This document shows, piece by piece, positions 47,501 through 58,561 of a DNA stretch of 64,000 nucleotides (positions are counted from its first letter, which is position 1; every line of letters starts with the position of its first letter). The DNA is taken from the NCBI GenBank assembly GCA_019188255.1, contig JAETXT010000003.1, positions 5,704,001 to 5,768,000 of the forward strand, read 5' to 3'. The notes under the pieces are model-generated. The model was not told the origin of the DNA, did not search any database, and was given only the letters and a program-made list of their open reading frames with translations. The DNA is from Verticillium longisporum. Its lineage: Eukaryota > Ascomycota > Sordariomycetes > Glomerellales > Plectosphaerellaceae. A program made the position numbers and the translations under genes.

Positions 47501-48981
47501 TATCCTCGAATACAGCCCGATGATGCGCTCGAGCAGATCCGGCAGCGCGACCTGAAGCTTGCGCAGATACTTGGGCTGCAAGGGGTCGTCCGGCGTGGCG
47601 GCGTCGTTGGCAGCCAGGCTCGCCGTGCTCGCCTTGTCCTGGGGCAGACAGACAGCCGGCACCTGGAACTCAATGCGGGCCCATCCCAGGAGCAGCAGGC
47701 TCACAACGATGAGCTCGAGCGCCTTGCCGTGCCAGACGTGATCGTTGATGGACCTCGCCACCGTCGCGCCCTCGGAGAGCTCCTTCAGAGCATCGCTCCA
47801 GCGGCCGGCCTGCAGGTACAGAGAACCAAGGATGACGAGGACCCTGCCGCGGCCCTTGTCGCACCACCGCACGTCCATGCCGCCCGGCCCAAAGCCCTGG
47901 ACGGAGCCCCGGCCCTGGCTCTGTGCTCGGCTGTGCCCGTCGGTCCCAGCGCGCGTGACCGACTTTGGCTCTGGTGTCGAGGGGTCGCTGAAGCCGCCAC
48001 CGGATATCTCGTCAAATGTCGTGGGAGGGTTCGAGAGGCCGCTCCGTGCGGGTGTCGAGGGGCGGTCGGGCGTGGAGCTACTGGATGGCAATGACGACGT
48101 CTTCGAGGAGACGGGAGGCATGGACATGCGCGCGAGACTTCGATCGGGAAGGCCGCTTGTCGAGTTTGATCGGGAGCTCGTTGGCATGACGTGCTGCGAG
48201 GCGCGCCTCGAGAGCGTGCCCGCCTCGTCACCGCCCCACGACGTGCCGTTTGCTTGTCTTGCCGCGGAGGAGCTGCCGGGGACTCGATGATGGTCATGGC
48301 CTCGAACGACTTGGCAAGCGTTGTCATCTCGGCGAGGAGGAGAGAGGAAATGTCACACATGACAGTTTTCAGTGTTGTCCTTTTGCATGCCTCTATCGGC
48401 GGAATCGTAATGATGCCCTCGGGAATGGGCATGGAGCTGTCGGAGGGAGCGACGAAATCGAAAATCAAGACATGGTGGACGAGCGCCTTGGAGAAGCCGT
48501 CTCGGAGATCTTCGAGCTCCTGGTATAAAGCACGAACATTCTGCTCCGTCGTCGTCGGCGCTATTGGCGAGTGGCGCTTGCTGAAGACGCCGCGGTTCAG
48601 TTCTGCACCGTCGGCTATGGCGACGACGGCAAGTGGCTCTCGATAGAGGTCAAAAGGTGACAGCGCAAGGTGCGAGGGTGGCGGCACGTGGGTGCTGAGA
48701 TCGTAGAACATGGCACCGTCGGGGAAGGCCAGCGGCGAGAACATGTCTGGCAGGAGAGAAAGAACCAAAAGGTCAGCATATGCTCTTCAGGGAGGTCACA
48801 CAAGAGGTAGCGCACTCCTATTCGGCCGCCCATCAGGGGTGACATCGCGCAGGTGGACGACATGTTCCTCGCGCAGCCTCTCGAGGAAGCCGGCGAACCT
48901 CTCGCTCTTGATGGGCCCAACAGGCAGCGCCAGTGCCTTGACCCTCGCGGGCGCGATCGGCAGCAGAGAATCCAGGCTCAT
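44525..48981 (-). CDS. trs120: TRAPP-II subunit Trs120 (TRAPPC9; Aspergillus HypA), frameshifted at 48249
   Basis: Large subunit of the TRAPP-II complex, which activates Rab11-type GTPases at the late Golgi. Exon 1 (48816-48981) encodes MSLDSLLPIAPARVKALALP and ends RPNR. A 69-nt intron leads to exon 2 (44525-48746), beginning MFSPLAFPDGAMFYDLSTH. About 1,462 residues after correction. Family parts seen: FDLYREPLAVVAIADG, WCDKGRGRVLVILGSLYLQAG, ALELIVVSLLLLGWARIEFQ, HLAAEYWDEFLVRDVSLDLL, and C-terminal Ig-like repeats (NPYDVEVEIEHIRLG). A Ser/Thr-rich low-complexity insert follows TIIESPAAPPRQDKQ. There the frame breaks: TTT at 48249-48251 needs one more base to join DKQ to NGTSWGGDEAG. Confidence 0.92.
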
Positions 48982-49692
48982 TCTAGCAATCGTATTCGCA
49001 AAGCAGCATCTTTCATCGGGCACACGTCATGGATTGGAGCTGGCCCGGGACCATATCGCGGACGTCGAGTCGGTGTGGAGGCTGCAGCTGTTGGAGGTGG
49101 TTGGTGATGGCTGGTGGGAGATGTGCTGAGGTTCGCTTCACAACCAGCTCGGCGATCGCGTTTGGGTTTGCCGACTCGCAGATCTGTGGAGGGCTCTCGT
49201 AGCGGAGGTCAATATCGAGGTTCGAGGTGGGATCGAGGTCGACGCCGAGAGTCGAGTCGAAGCGGCGGTCGGTCGTTGTAGTGGGAATCCCAGCAATTGG
49301 CCTGTGGGAAACCTCGATGGGAGACATCCGCCCCAGGACGGTCCAGTGGAGGCTTGAGCGCTCGAGCCACTGGAACCCGCTGGGTTTCAGGGGTAACAGT
49401 GGGAACACGTCTGTCGATAGCGACCGAGCTGGAGCGCCGCCACAACTAACACGCCCATGATTGGCCCCAGTGAGCTCTGGACAGCTACGCGCCACATCTC
49501 AGCCTCGCGACCACCCACCTCAGACTCCTGGCTCACGGCCCCAGCTTCAGACAACGTGTACCCTAAGCCCGCCGTGGCCACCGAGCTACGTCAGTCTCCA
49601 ACAGAACGTGAGAGCTTCACCCCTCGCGATCAAACTCTCGAGAAGCAAGCGCACGCACCTGTGGCTTGCTTGAGTCAATCAACACCGCAAGC
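48982..49692. other. Divergent promoter region, trs120 and glucosidase I
   Basis: About 710 bp. Ser/Pro/Thr-rich ORFs here show no conserved sequence. Confidence 0.45.
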
Positions 49693-52301
49693 ATGGGCCG
49701 ACAACAACCACACATGGCCTTGGTTCTGGCCTTCTTTTTCCTTCAATGCCTCGGCATCCACCTGGTCGTGGCTGCCGATGATACACCTGGCAATGGACCG
49801 GCATCCATTCTCACCAGCGAGATGGGGCGCCTCAACAATGAGAGTCTCTTCTGGGGTCCCTACAAGCCTAACCTCTACTTTGGTGTCCGGCCGAGGACTG
49901 CCAACCCTCTCTGGACTGGATTGATGTGGGCCAAGGTCGACAGCTTTCAAGATGTTCAGACTGGTACGCGCTAGATGAGCCAAGCTAATCGTCTTGCTCT
50001 TTGGTCATGGACAAAATGCTAACAAGAAGTAGGCTTCCGGTACACTTGTGAGCAGCACGAGATCAACGGCTACGGCTGGGATGAGTACGATGCGCGCAAG
50101 GGCGGTGTGCAGTCCATTCACGACGAGGCGAATCACATTGACATTACCACCTCCTTTGTCAAGGTCCCCGGCGGTGCCCATGGAGGCAGCTGGGCGGCTC
50201 GGATCAAGGGTGTCCCTCGCGAGGGCGCCCCTGCGGACCTCAAGACCATGGTCCACTACTACATTGCCCAGGACGGCCAGGGCTCCGAGCTGACCATCGA
50301 CACCGACGGAGACAGCACGGGTTTCGACCAGGACATCACCTTCAAGGGCAAGTCGGCCGACCTCGGCGCCTACCAGCTCGTCGTCACCAACGGCGAGGGC
50401 GACCGCCCTGCCGGCGAACACCTGCTGTCGAAGACCAGGCGCGGCGACAAGACCATTGTCAACTCCCTGCAGGCACCGGACAACATGTCGTGGCAGGCTA
50501 GGGGCATCGTGTACAAGCAGATCCAGGAGTCGGTCAAGGCCGTGCAGGAGGAGCACAATCCCGAGGACCCGCTTCCTCCGTGGGTGGTGTACCAGCTCCA
50601 GAACAACCCCGGAACTGGCAACGTTCAGATTGTGCAAAAGATGTTTGAGGGCGCCTTCGAGTTTGACGTCCTCTTCTCGTCTGCGTCGGCGGGCTCCGAG
50701 CTCAAGCCTGCTGACCTCACTCGGGAGATCAAGACCAACTCTGCGTTCTTCAACGGCAGATTCTCCTCCGTCTTTGACCTCAAGGCGCCCTTTACTGCCG
50801 ACAAGTACAAGACGTTCGGCAAGAGCATGCTCTCCAACCTCATTGGTGGCATTGGTTTCTTCCACGGCGACCACCTCGTCGACAAGTCGTACGCACCCGA
50901 ATATGACGAAGAGAGTGAAGGCTTCTGGGAGGAGGCTGCTGCCGCCAGAGCCCGTAAGCAGCAGGAGCTCGACGGTCCCCACGAGCTCTTCACCAGCGTT
51001 CCCTCGCGGTCCTTCTTCCCGCGTGGCTTCCTCTGGGACGAGGGCTTCCACCTTATTCCCATTGCCGACTGGGATATTGACCTCACGCTGGAGATTGTCA
51101 AGAGCTGGTTCAGCCTGATTGACGAGGACGGATGGATCGCGCGCGAGCAGATCCTCGGACCCGAAGCCCGCAGCAAGGTTCCCGAAGAGTTCCAGGTCCA
51201 ATACCCTCACTATGCCAACCCGCCCACCCTCTTCCTCATCATTGAGGATTTCATGGAGCGCCTGAGAAAGAACAACGGCACCCGGGTTGCGGAGAAGGAG
51301 GCCTTTTCCCCCAAGGAGTCTCTCCAGACGGCGCACCTCGACAATGTCGAGCTCGGCGAGGAGTACCTCCGCAGAATCTATCCTCTGCTGCGCCGACAAT
51401 ACGACTGGTTCCGCAAGACCCAGCGCGGTGACATCAAGTCCTACGATCGCGACGCCTTTTCGACCAAGGAGGGTTACCGGTGGCGCGGCAGGACCGAGAC
51501 GCACATTCTCACCAGTGGTCTGGACGATTACCCTCGACCACAGCCTCCGCACCCGGGCGAGCTCCATGTCGATCTCATGTCCTGGGTCGGTCTGATGACC
51601 AAGTCGCTCATGAACATTGCTGACGCCCTTGGCATGCGGGAGGATGTCGACAAGTACAAGACGACCCTCAACGCCATTGAGCACAACCTCAACGATCTGC
51701 ACTGGTCCGAGAAGCACGGCTGCTACTGCGACGCCACCATTGACGACTTTGAGGAGCACGCTCTCGTTTGCCACAAGGGCTACATCTCGCTGTTCCCCTT
51801 CCTCGTTGGTCTGATGCAGCCCGAGGATCCCAAGCTGGGTAAGATTCTCGACCTCATCGCGGACGAGGATGAGCTGTTCAGCCCCCACGGACTCAGGAGT
51901 CTCAGCCCGAAGGACGAGTTTTACGGAACGAACGAGAACTATTGGAGGAGCCCCGTCTGGATGCCCATCAACTACATGGCGGTCACGCAGCTCAAGGTAA
52001 GCCACGTCGACGACGTCGCCACCCTGTACCATTTTGCTCATCTCTCTCGTGCCAGAACATTGCCACTCAGAAGGGCCCCTTCCAGGAGCGCGCCAGGGAC
52101 ATCTACACCCGCCTCCGCAGGAACCTCGTCGACACCGTCTTCAAGAGCTGGCAGGAGACCGGCTTCGCCTGGGAGCAGTACGACCCCGAGACGGGCAAGG
52201 GCCAGCGCACGCAGCACTTTACCGGCTGGACGAGCCTCGTCGTCAAGATTATGGCCATGGAGGACCTCAGCAAGGGTGGCCGGGCCAAGGACGAGCTCTG
52301 A
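49693..52301 (+). CDS. gls1: Mannosyl-oligosaccharide glucosidase (ER glucosidase I, GH63)
   Basis: Removes the outermost alpha-1,2-glucose from N-glycans in the ER lumen. Exons are 49693-49963, 50033-51996 and 52056-52301, 826 residues, typical of the family. The N-terminal hydrophobic segment [20 protein letters not shown] is a signal peptide or anchor. GH63 features: [50 protein letters not shown] (catalytic acid region), [23 protein letters not shown], and [16 protein letters not shown] (catalytic base region). It ends [17 protein letters not shown]. The intron branch sites (GCTAAC before exon 2) are clear. The frame is intact. Confidence 0.96.
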
Positions 52302-52407
52302 ACCGCCGGATGATTTGATCCGGCATTTGTGTATATGCATCCGAAATGCGCGGAGACAGGCTGCTCCAGATGGAGGCAAGCTGTACGTGAAAAGTACTGC
52401 ATTGTTG

Positions 52408-52470
52408 ATGATAGAGCGCACACGCACATGATAGAGCGCACACGCACATGATAGAGCGCACACGCACATG
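52408..52470 (+). repeat. 20-bp tandem repeat, three copies
   Basis: Three perfect copies of ATGATAGAGCGCACACGCAC plus a partial fourth, about 100 bases after the glucosidase I stop. Confidence 0.95.
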
Positions 52471-52540
52471 ATGATAGAGCCTTAGCAATGGCGATTTCCA
52501 ACACTTGCTCTTCCGAACGGCGAAGCCCGATTCCATCAAA

Positions 52541-52621
52541 CGGCGATGCACCGCGGTCCGACGACGGCGATGCACCGCGGTCCGACGACGGCGATGCACC
52601 GCGGTCCGACGACGGCGATGC
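52541..52621 (+). repeat. 24-bp tandem repeat, over three copies
   Basis: The unit begins CGGCGATGCACCGCGGTCC, with three perfect copies and a diverging partial fourth. It lies 70 bases from the 20-bp array but is unrelated in sequence. Confidence 0.95.
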
Positions 52622-54678
52622 ATCACCGCGTCCCAATCGCCGATGACATGTTCCGCAGCAGCAATGCAGTCAGTTCTCCAGGCACCCAGCGTCCCATTAC
52701 TCAGCCCAGTGCACGCAGAAATGCACACACACACTCACTCCTACCTATGAACACCCCCGGCCCAACCATTCCCCCGAGGTCGCGCTCTTGTTCTCACGAC
52801 ATCCGCGGTGCCGCGCCAGGGCTGGTACCGAGCCATTGCTGCGGACAAGTCCGCGCCGCACTCGACCGTCCAAAGCTGGATCCCTTCGGCGAGCCGAATC
52901 TGGCAACCCTGCCGGTTTCGAACGTGGGGCGTCCCATCTACCCAAGGCACGACCACGCATCTCGGTATCCAGCTGGGTCCTTTTTAGGATGAACCATAAG
53001 GATACATGGTGCCCAAAAGAGCAGGAAAATAGAAACAGCCATGTTGCTTTTTCAGCCCGCCTCATGTGTCGCCTCCCCCTTCCGCTTTCTTTCAGAGTAA
53101 CATCGCGCGCATATGATTGTACAGGAAGGAGGGAGGGGGGGCCAAAATTATCACGACTTCTCTTCAATGTCCTGCGCGCGCGTTGAGGGGTGAGCTAGCT
53201 GCTACGTCATAAAGGCGGAGTTTGGGAACACGGCGCAGAGGTGCGGACCGCGTATTTGGGGGGACTTTAGGCAGGGCTGGTTGGGTTGGTGAGCGCCAGT
53301 CGTCATGTGCTGAGTGAGTTGATTAAGTAAGGGCCAGGATTGATTTGAAATGAGGAGGATGAATGGCGGTTTCGTCACAACACCTTTCAGATATGTCGGG
53401 GTTTGATCTCGGCTTTCGAACATGCCAAACCCGGACTCCTCGGCGCAGAGAGGGATGGAGGGTCGCGGAATGCGTGCCGCGAGCGAGGCGAGACGGGTGC
53501 GCGCGTTGGAAGGGGGGGGGCTAGTGGGAGTGAGAAACAGAGAAGGGAGGGAGAACACATGACACGGCACGCGATGAGCTGGGACGGGAGAAGAGGGTGT
53601 GCTGTTGGCGGGCGCCTGAGTCAAATTGTCATCCGTCCCGGGGCCACGTCCATGTTGTCGGGGCCGCACTCCCAGATCCTCGGAATCGGTCACCAGTTGG
53701 AAGCCTGAACCATGTACCCCCCTGTAGATGCCATGACAAACAGGGGGGTGACCTTTCTACCTTACTCACTTTGGAGGGAGGGATGTTTTGGGGGGGGGAG
53801 GATGGGAAAGTTTTGGGTACAGGGTGGTCAGCAGCAGCTGGATTGGTTGTATGCTAATCGGGCCTGCCAAGCTGGGCGCTTCCGAAGATAATTGGACCTG
53901 TATGCCTGGCGCTTAGCGAGGGTTGGTGGTGAGACGACATATTTCGGTGCCTTCAGGTCTTGCGAAGGGCGTGGCCTTGTCAGACGGGGGATGTGAGTGG
54001 TTCGGCAGGGCACCTCGGCGAGGAGAATGAGGTCTTCCACGTGGCGCGGAGCCGCAAAGGGAATAGAATGTCATGTCGAGACGACAGCTTCTGCTTTTGC
54101 TTGGAAATCCGTAGTTCAGATGGATCGATGCTGCATTCGCACCAATGGACCTTGACACTTGAAAGTACGCAGCATGCTAGACCTAGGGGGGCGGCTAAAG
54201 ATAGTTTGGACGAACAAAAGGCTGTCTCGTCATGTTGGAAGATGCGCTCGCTTCTTGACACCAAAACGACGACTCGCCATACGTGTTAGCGAAGCAATCA
54301 CACTTGAGGGCGACTCCAAGCTCGAGATGGCCGAGCCAATTCAGTTTGTGGGTAAGCACCGGAAACAGAGATGATTGGAAACACCACTGATCCGAGATTC
54401 GCAGTCATCTCGAGTGTGGTCGATTTGTCGTTTCATTGGAGAGCTTGCGCGATGCCGTCTGACGGTCCAGCCGCCGTCGCAGGCATGGATACTGCGGTTT
54501 GCTGGAGCTTGGAAGATGTATACGAGTATAGAAGCTTGTTGGGGGTGGCAGTCTGTAGTCGAATTAAGACAGCTGTAAGGCTGGTGCAAACGGCCCCTAG
54601 CGCTCCTCCGGCGCTTGTCGAGCGGGAGCCAGCGGAGCCGAAGCGCTGGTGCCGCGCTGGGCTTCAGCGCTGCCTGTC

Positions 54679-54745
54679 TAGGTAAGTACCGTACCTACCT
54701 TACCTTACCTAGGTACCTAGGTAGGTAAGGTTCCTAGGTACCTGG
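54679..54745. repeat. CCTAGGTA / TACCTTACC motif cluster
   Basis: A run of TACCTACCTTACC, TACCTAGGTACCTAGG and GGTTCCTAGGTACC. It is the same motif family as at 3091, 23259 and 36219. Confidence 0.85.
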
Positions 54746-56960
54746 GTGAGGCAGGCAAGCCAGGTGGGAAGGCACAGCGCACCTCCCCACCGGTTTCAGT
54801 GGTTGACCCTGCTAGAGCGGCCGTGTGGTGGGGTCTCGCTTCTGTCCTGCCCTGCCCTGCCCTGCCCTGGTCTCCGGGCTGGTCCTGCTCCGCCTACCGG
54901 CTCAGGTCCATTCCGCTGTGTGGTGCTTACTGCACTCACAGCAAGAACCGAGATCTCGCTCGCTTTCCCTTGTCCCCTCCATGCTCATTCATCCGAGACC
55001 CCATCTTCATCTCACGCCAAGCCCGTTGTATTCTCCATCATCGCTTGGGACCCTGTATCTCGCGCGAACCATCCCACCCGACATCCCGCGCTGTCCTCAT
55101 GGCTGCCTGCGCGGGCCACATCACCTGCTTGCCCAATATAGTGTCACCTGTCGCGACTACGGGCGGTTATTCCCTGAAAGACAAGGAAGCTAGCGTATCC
55201 GTCTCCCGACACGCTCCACCTGGTGCCAGTACGCGCAAAGCAACAGAGGAGGGTAGGGGACTCTCCACGACCCCGCATGCCCTGTGTCGGAGGAAGCCCC
55301 ATCTGCTAGCTGCGAGCTGAGCGCCGTACGTCTTTGGCTGCCTCTTTCAAACCAAAAAAGTCAGGGGATTGAAAGGCCATTCTTACGGCCTCATTTCCGA
55401 CTTCCCGAATCGTAAGGTCCACGCCGCCGGCGAAGACCGAGCCATGTCGTCAAGTTGCAGGCCGTCACGAGCAAATGTACAGTCAGAACACAGACCAAAC
55501 CAGATGTAGGTCCATGGCAAGACGAAACGCAACGAAACTAAACGGAAGACGACGAAACATATGGCCCAGTCACGCGGGCGCTGGCGGGTGAGATGACTGG
55601 GCTGCCTGGCCCTCGCTATGTCATCAATAGCCCACCACGGGCCATGCACCCCCGAGTCTCTCCGGTGCATTCGGCCATGGCACGCAACGGCGTCGCCGTA
55701 TGCTTCGTCGTACCGGCATTCAAATGCATTCACCGACCTGTCTGTGTCATCTTTCTAGTGTCCTGGGTGCCGAAACAAGCGCCATGTGGGCTCTGATACG
55801 ACCATCGCCGACCAGACCCCAATGACAAATATCGACTCCTTACTAGGCAGCACCTTCTAGCGACCTGTCGAGTACTCGGTCATAGGGGTTTAGCTATCAT
55901 CGGCCGACGGTCATACTCTTCCACGGCACTGCCATCCTTCGGCCTGGAGTCATCCGGGGGGGATTGCGCATGTGGCGAACTGCATTGCATCTACCCAACT
56001 GCCAATGCCAGGCGGCAATGCCAGGCACTGGAACGACACTGGGAAGGCATAATCAGGACACCGGACGCTGGAAACGGGAACGACCACTTGGCGCTTGTCC
56101 TCGTTCTCTGGGAGCTGCACCACTTGGTACTAGGCGTAAGCCACGGTCTTTTCTTGTCTTCTGCCACACGTGCTACTCGGCGTTGAGGCCCTTACTCATC
56201 CCCTCTCCTCTTTCGTACACGAATTTGTACCCACCATCCAAGCACATCACCGGTGCACAGCCCGGCCACACGCACGATCGTGCGACTAGAAGGGCAGCCT
56301 ACTTGTACATTGCATGCCTACCAGGGTACGGTACGATGGGGGGTGGCTGGCTGGTGCTTACGTTACATGTCCTCTGACGAGATACTTGGTCTACCGTCGA
56401 GTACCCTTTCCATCCACTTCAGCCTTATGGAGTTGTACAGAGCTTGGCTAGATTCGTCCATGATTGGGTGCTTGGGTCGTTTCCAGAGAGATTCCATGCA
56501 GGCCCTGCAGCGACCGCCTGTCACCTCCCCCGTCGCTGGGTCTTTGCATACTAACAATCTGGTCTCTTGGTGTCGTCCCGAATTTGTCTCGAGACCCCCA
56601 TCTCTCCTCGTCACCCATGCATTCCCTGGACCACACCCCTGGCAACCTAGCCTACTGCCGCACCACGCACAGCACATGCCCATGTCCACGCACACCCTAC
56701 ACCCTCCGAGAATGCGGTTTACGATCAACTGCCTGTGGATGCCGGACCCGTCCGGACTTGACCTCAGGCCTTGGCCAGACAGAAGCAGCCGGTTGGTACA
56801 CAGACCGAGAGCTGAGGGCCCAAGAGACACCGAGCCTCGAGTGAGGTACCGCTGCCCACTGTCATCCGCCTGTGCATATTCTTGTATTCCCGTCCTCCAG
56901 TCACCTCTTTGCGGAATCCGCAATTGCGTGAGCCATGCCTTTTCCGTCGTGTCCCCCTGA

Positions 56961-56987
56961 CCCTCCGCCTCCCGTTGAGGCGGAGGG
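56961..56987. repeat. Perfect 11-bp hairpin, 5-nt loop
   Basis: Arms CCCTCCGCCTC (56961-56971) and GAGGCGGAGGG (56977-56987) with loop CCGTT, about 105 bases upstream of the TATA box of the 57350 gene. It may be an inverted regulatory site. Confidence 0.9.
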
Positions 56988-57093
56988 CCATCCTCTGCGT
57001 CCCAAGATACCAGCCGGTCCAGTCGCAGCCCTCAGAACTGTGACCTACCTTTGAGACGTCATGGGCTGGTCAGCCAGACTTGCCTTTGATTTC

Positions 57094-57100
57094 TATATAA
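57094..57100 (+). promoter_or_regulatory. TATA box of the small acidic protein gene
   Basis: TATATAA sits about 250 bases before the ATG at 57350, leaving a C/T- and A-rich leader without upstream in-frame starts. It is one of the few clear TATA boxes in the window, suggesting strong or inducible transcription. Confidence 0.6.
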
Positions 57101-57349
57101 GACTTCGGTCCAGTGCCCCTGATGAGGAAGGAAAAAGTTTACAATCACCATCAGCTTCACACTCTCCTCTATACAGCACAGCAGTCTTGCATTCATAAGC
57201 CATTGCAGTTCTTGAGCTTCCTTCGCCAGCATACAAATCTTCTCTTACCATTCATCTACCTGCTTGTACTGCTTCACATCAGGCCACCATAAATCTACTA
57301 TCCTCCATATCATCAAGATCTTTGTTCAAGTCACCTTTACATCATCACA

Positions 57350-57547
57350 ATGGCCGGCTTCACATTTGAGTTTGCTCCCACCGCTGCCCCGTTCGGCCGC
57401 TCAGGCTACAACAAGGGCGATGACGACGACGAGGGCCAGAACAAGGGCCGCTCGGGTTACAACAAGGGCGACGACGACGACGATGAAGGCCAGAACAAGG
57501 GTCGTTCGGGCTACAACAAGAGTGGCGACGACGAGGATGACAAATGA
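57350..57547 (+). CDS. Small acidic repeat protein (65 residues), uncharacterised
   Basis: Single exon. An N-terminal hydrophobic-aromatic stretch, MAGFTFEFAPTAAPF, is followed by three copies of GRSGYNK, with the linkers GDDDDEGQNK, GDDDDDEGQNK and SGDDEDDK. It has no signal peptide, Cys residue or dibasic site. The composition (Gly, Asp, Asn, Gln, Lys) is that of a disordered hydrophilin-like protein. Copies differ at synonymous positions (for example GGC/GGT and TCA/TCG before the same residues). This argues that the repeats are old and kept by selection at protein level, unlike the perfect minisatellites elsewhere. A TATA box and a hairpin lie upstream. The function is unknown; a stress- or development-induced role is inferred only from composition and promoter. 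Confidence 0.72.
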   Translation: MAGFTFEFAPTAAPFGRSGYNKGDDDDEGQNKGRSGYNKGDDDDDEGQNKGRSGYNKSGDDEDDK

Positions 57548-58561
57548 GGAGCCTCTCCCCACCAAGAAGTCCACCCCCACCACTGTCCCTTTTCTCGCCC
57601 GCCGCCTATCTCAGGGCTGGCCTTGTCGTCGAGCGCCCGTGTCTCAGATCGACGGTCAGATGTGGGGTGGGGCAGTAGGGACCCTGCCGTTCGACCGTGG
57701 GCCCGGTAAGCGGGAGGCGGGCCGGGCATGGAGGGGCTTTAGCCTGAGCCCTGAGCCAGCCAGGCGGCGCCTGCGGCCGCTTCTGCGTGGCAAGGGCGGG
57801 AGGCGGTCTGGACGACGATACATGGTGTTGGGCCCCTGATAGAAAAGAGGGGTGTGGAGGACAACGACGAAAGGGGGCCAGGCATGTCGTCGATCTTCCA
57901 AAAGGTCACGAGCTTGTATGAGTACGCGGATTGGCATTCCAAGATTTGGAGGCTCACGCCGGGAATTTCTCATGTTGCATGTTACAGTACAGGTTAGATA
58001 CACGAGCGAGTGGAGACTGGTGTTTATTTTGGAAAGACTGCGCGTGCTTTGAAGATTGGTGGCGCTTAGGTAGTGCTTAGGTAGACAGAACGGTAGCAAC
58101 AGGTCTGCAAGGGCTTTCAATTTCAGTCAATCTCTCATGCCTCGAGTTCAGAGCTTCCTCGTCATATCATTGGTGCTTTCTGACTTCCGCCATGACCACT
58201 TGCTCACCGGCCATGTCGTTCCGGTGTGCGCAGCAATCATGGTTATAGCCGGCCATTTCACACATGGTCACGGCTTACATCGCTGGATTCTCAGGGTGGG
58301 CGGGTATCGAACATGGTATCCAACGACGCGGGACGCTCTTCGGCCCTTTTTCCTTCTTCCCAAATACACATTGAGCCTCATCGGCCGCCGGGGGAACGGG
58401 GGACGCTGACGGCGGACTAACCTGCAACGACACGCATCTAGGCCCTCCCTATTTTCTCCGACGGCAGAAGCCAAGCCAATAGCTCGGGTGGCACGAGAGG
58501 GCAATACACGTACACTGTCTGCCAGGCACTCATCCTACGGGATATAGTCGGGATAGTGGTC
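57548..58561. other. 3'-3' intergenic, no feature seen
   Basis: Downstream of the small repeat gene and of mss1. Short ORFs lack conserved sequence. A TTAGGTAGTGCTTAGGTAG direct repeat lies at about 58067-58085. Confidence 0.5.

Larger units (their letters stand above)
52302..57349. other. 5 kb gene-poor stretch
   Basis: No conserved protein was seen on either strand. Contents: minisatellites at 52408 and 52541, G8-G9 runs at about 53511-53520, 53790-53799 and 54187-54193, a CCTAGGTACC cluster at 54680-54745, CCCTG pentamers near 54847-54868, and an 11-bp hairpin at 56961-56987. The last 260 bases are the promoter and leader of the small gene at 57350. Confidence 0.5.

Noticed and set aside
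50005..52041. 678-residue ORF antisense to glucosidase I
   Set aside because: It mirrors the GH63 coding frame in GC-rich DNA with strong codon bias; its composition is Leu/Val/Gly-rich noise without domains.
57350..57547. Kex2-processed RiPP precursor (three repeated cores)
   Set aside because: Repeats suggest a cyclic-peptide precursor, but there is no signal peptide, no KR/RR/LK cleavage pattern, and no tailoring (UstY-type) gene nearby.
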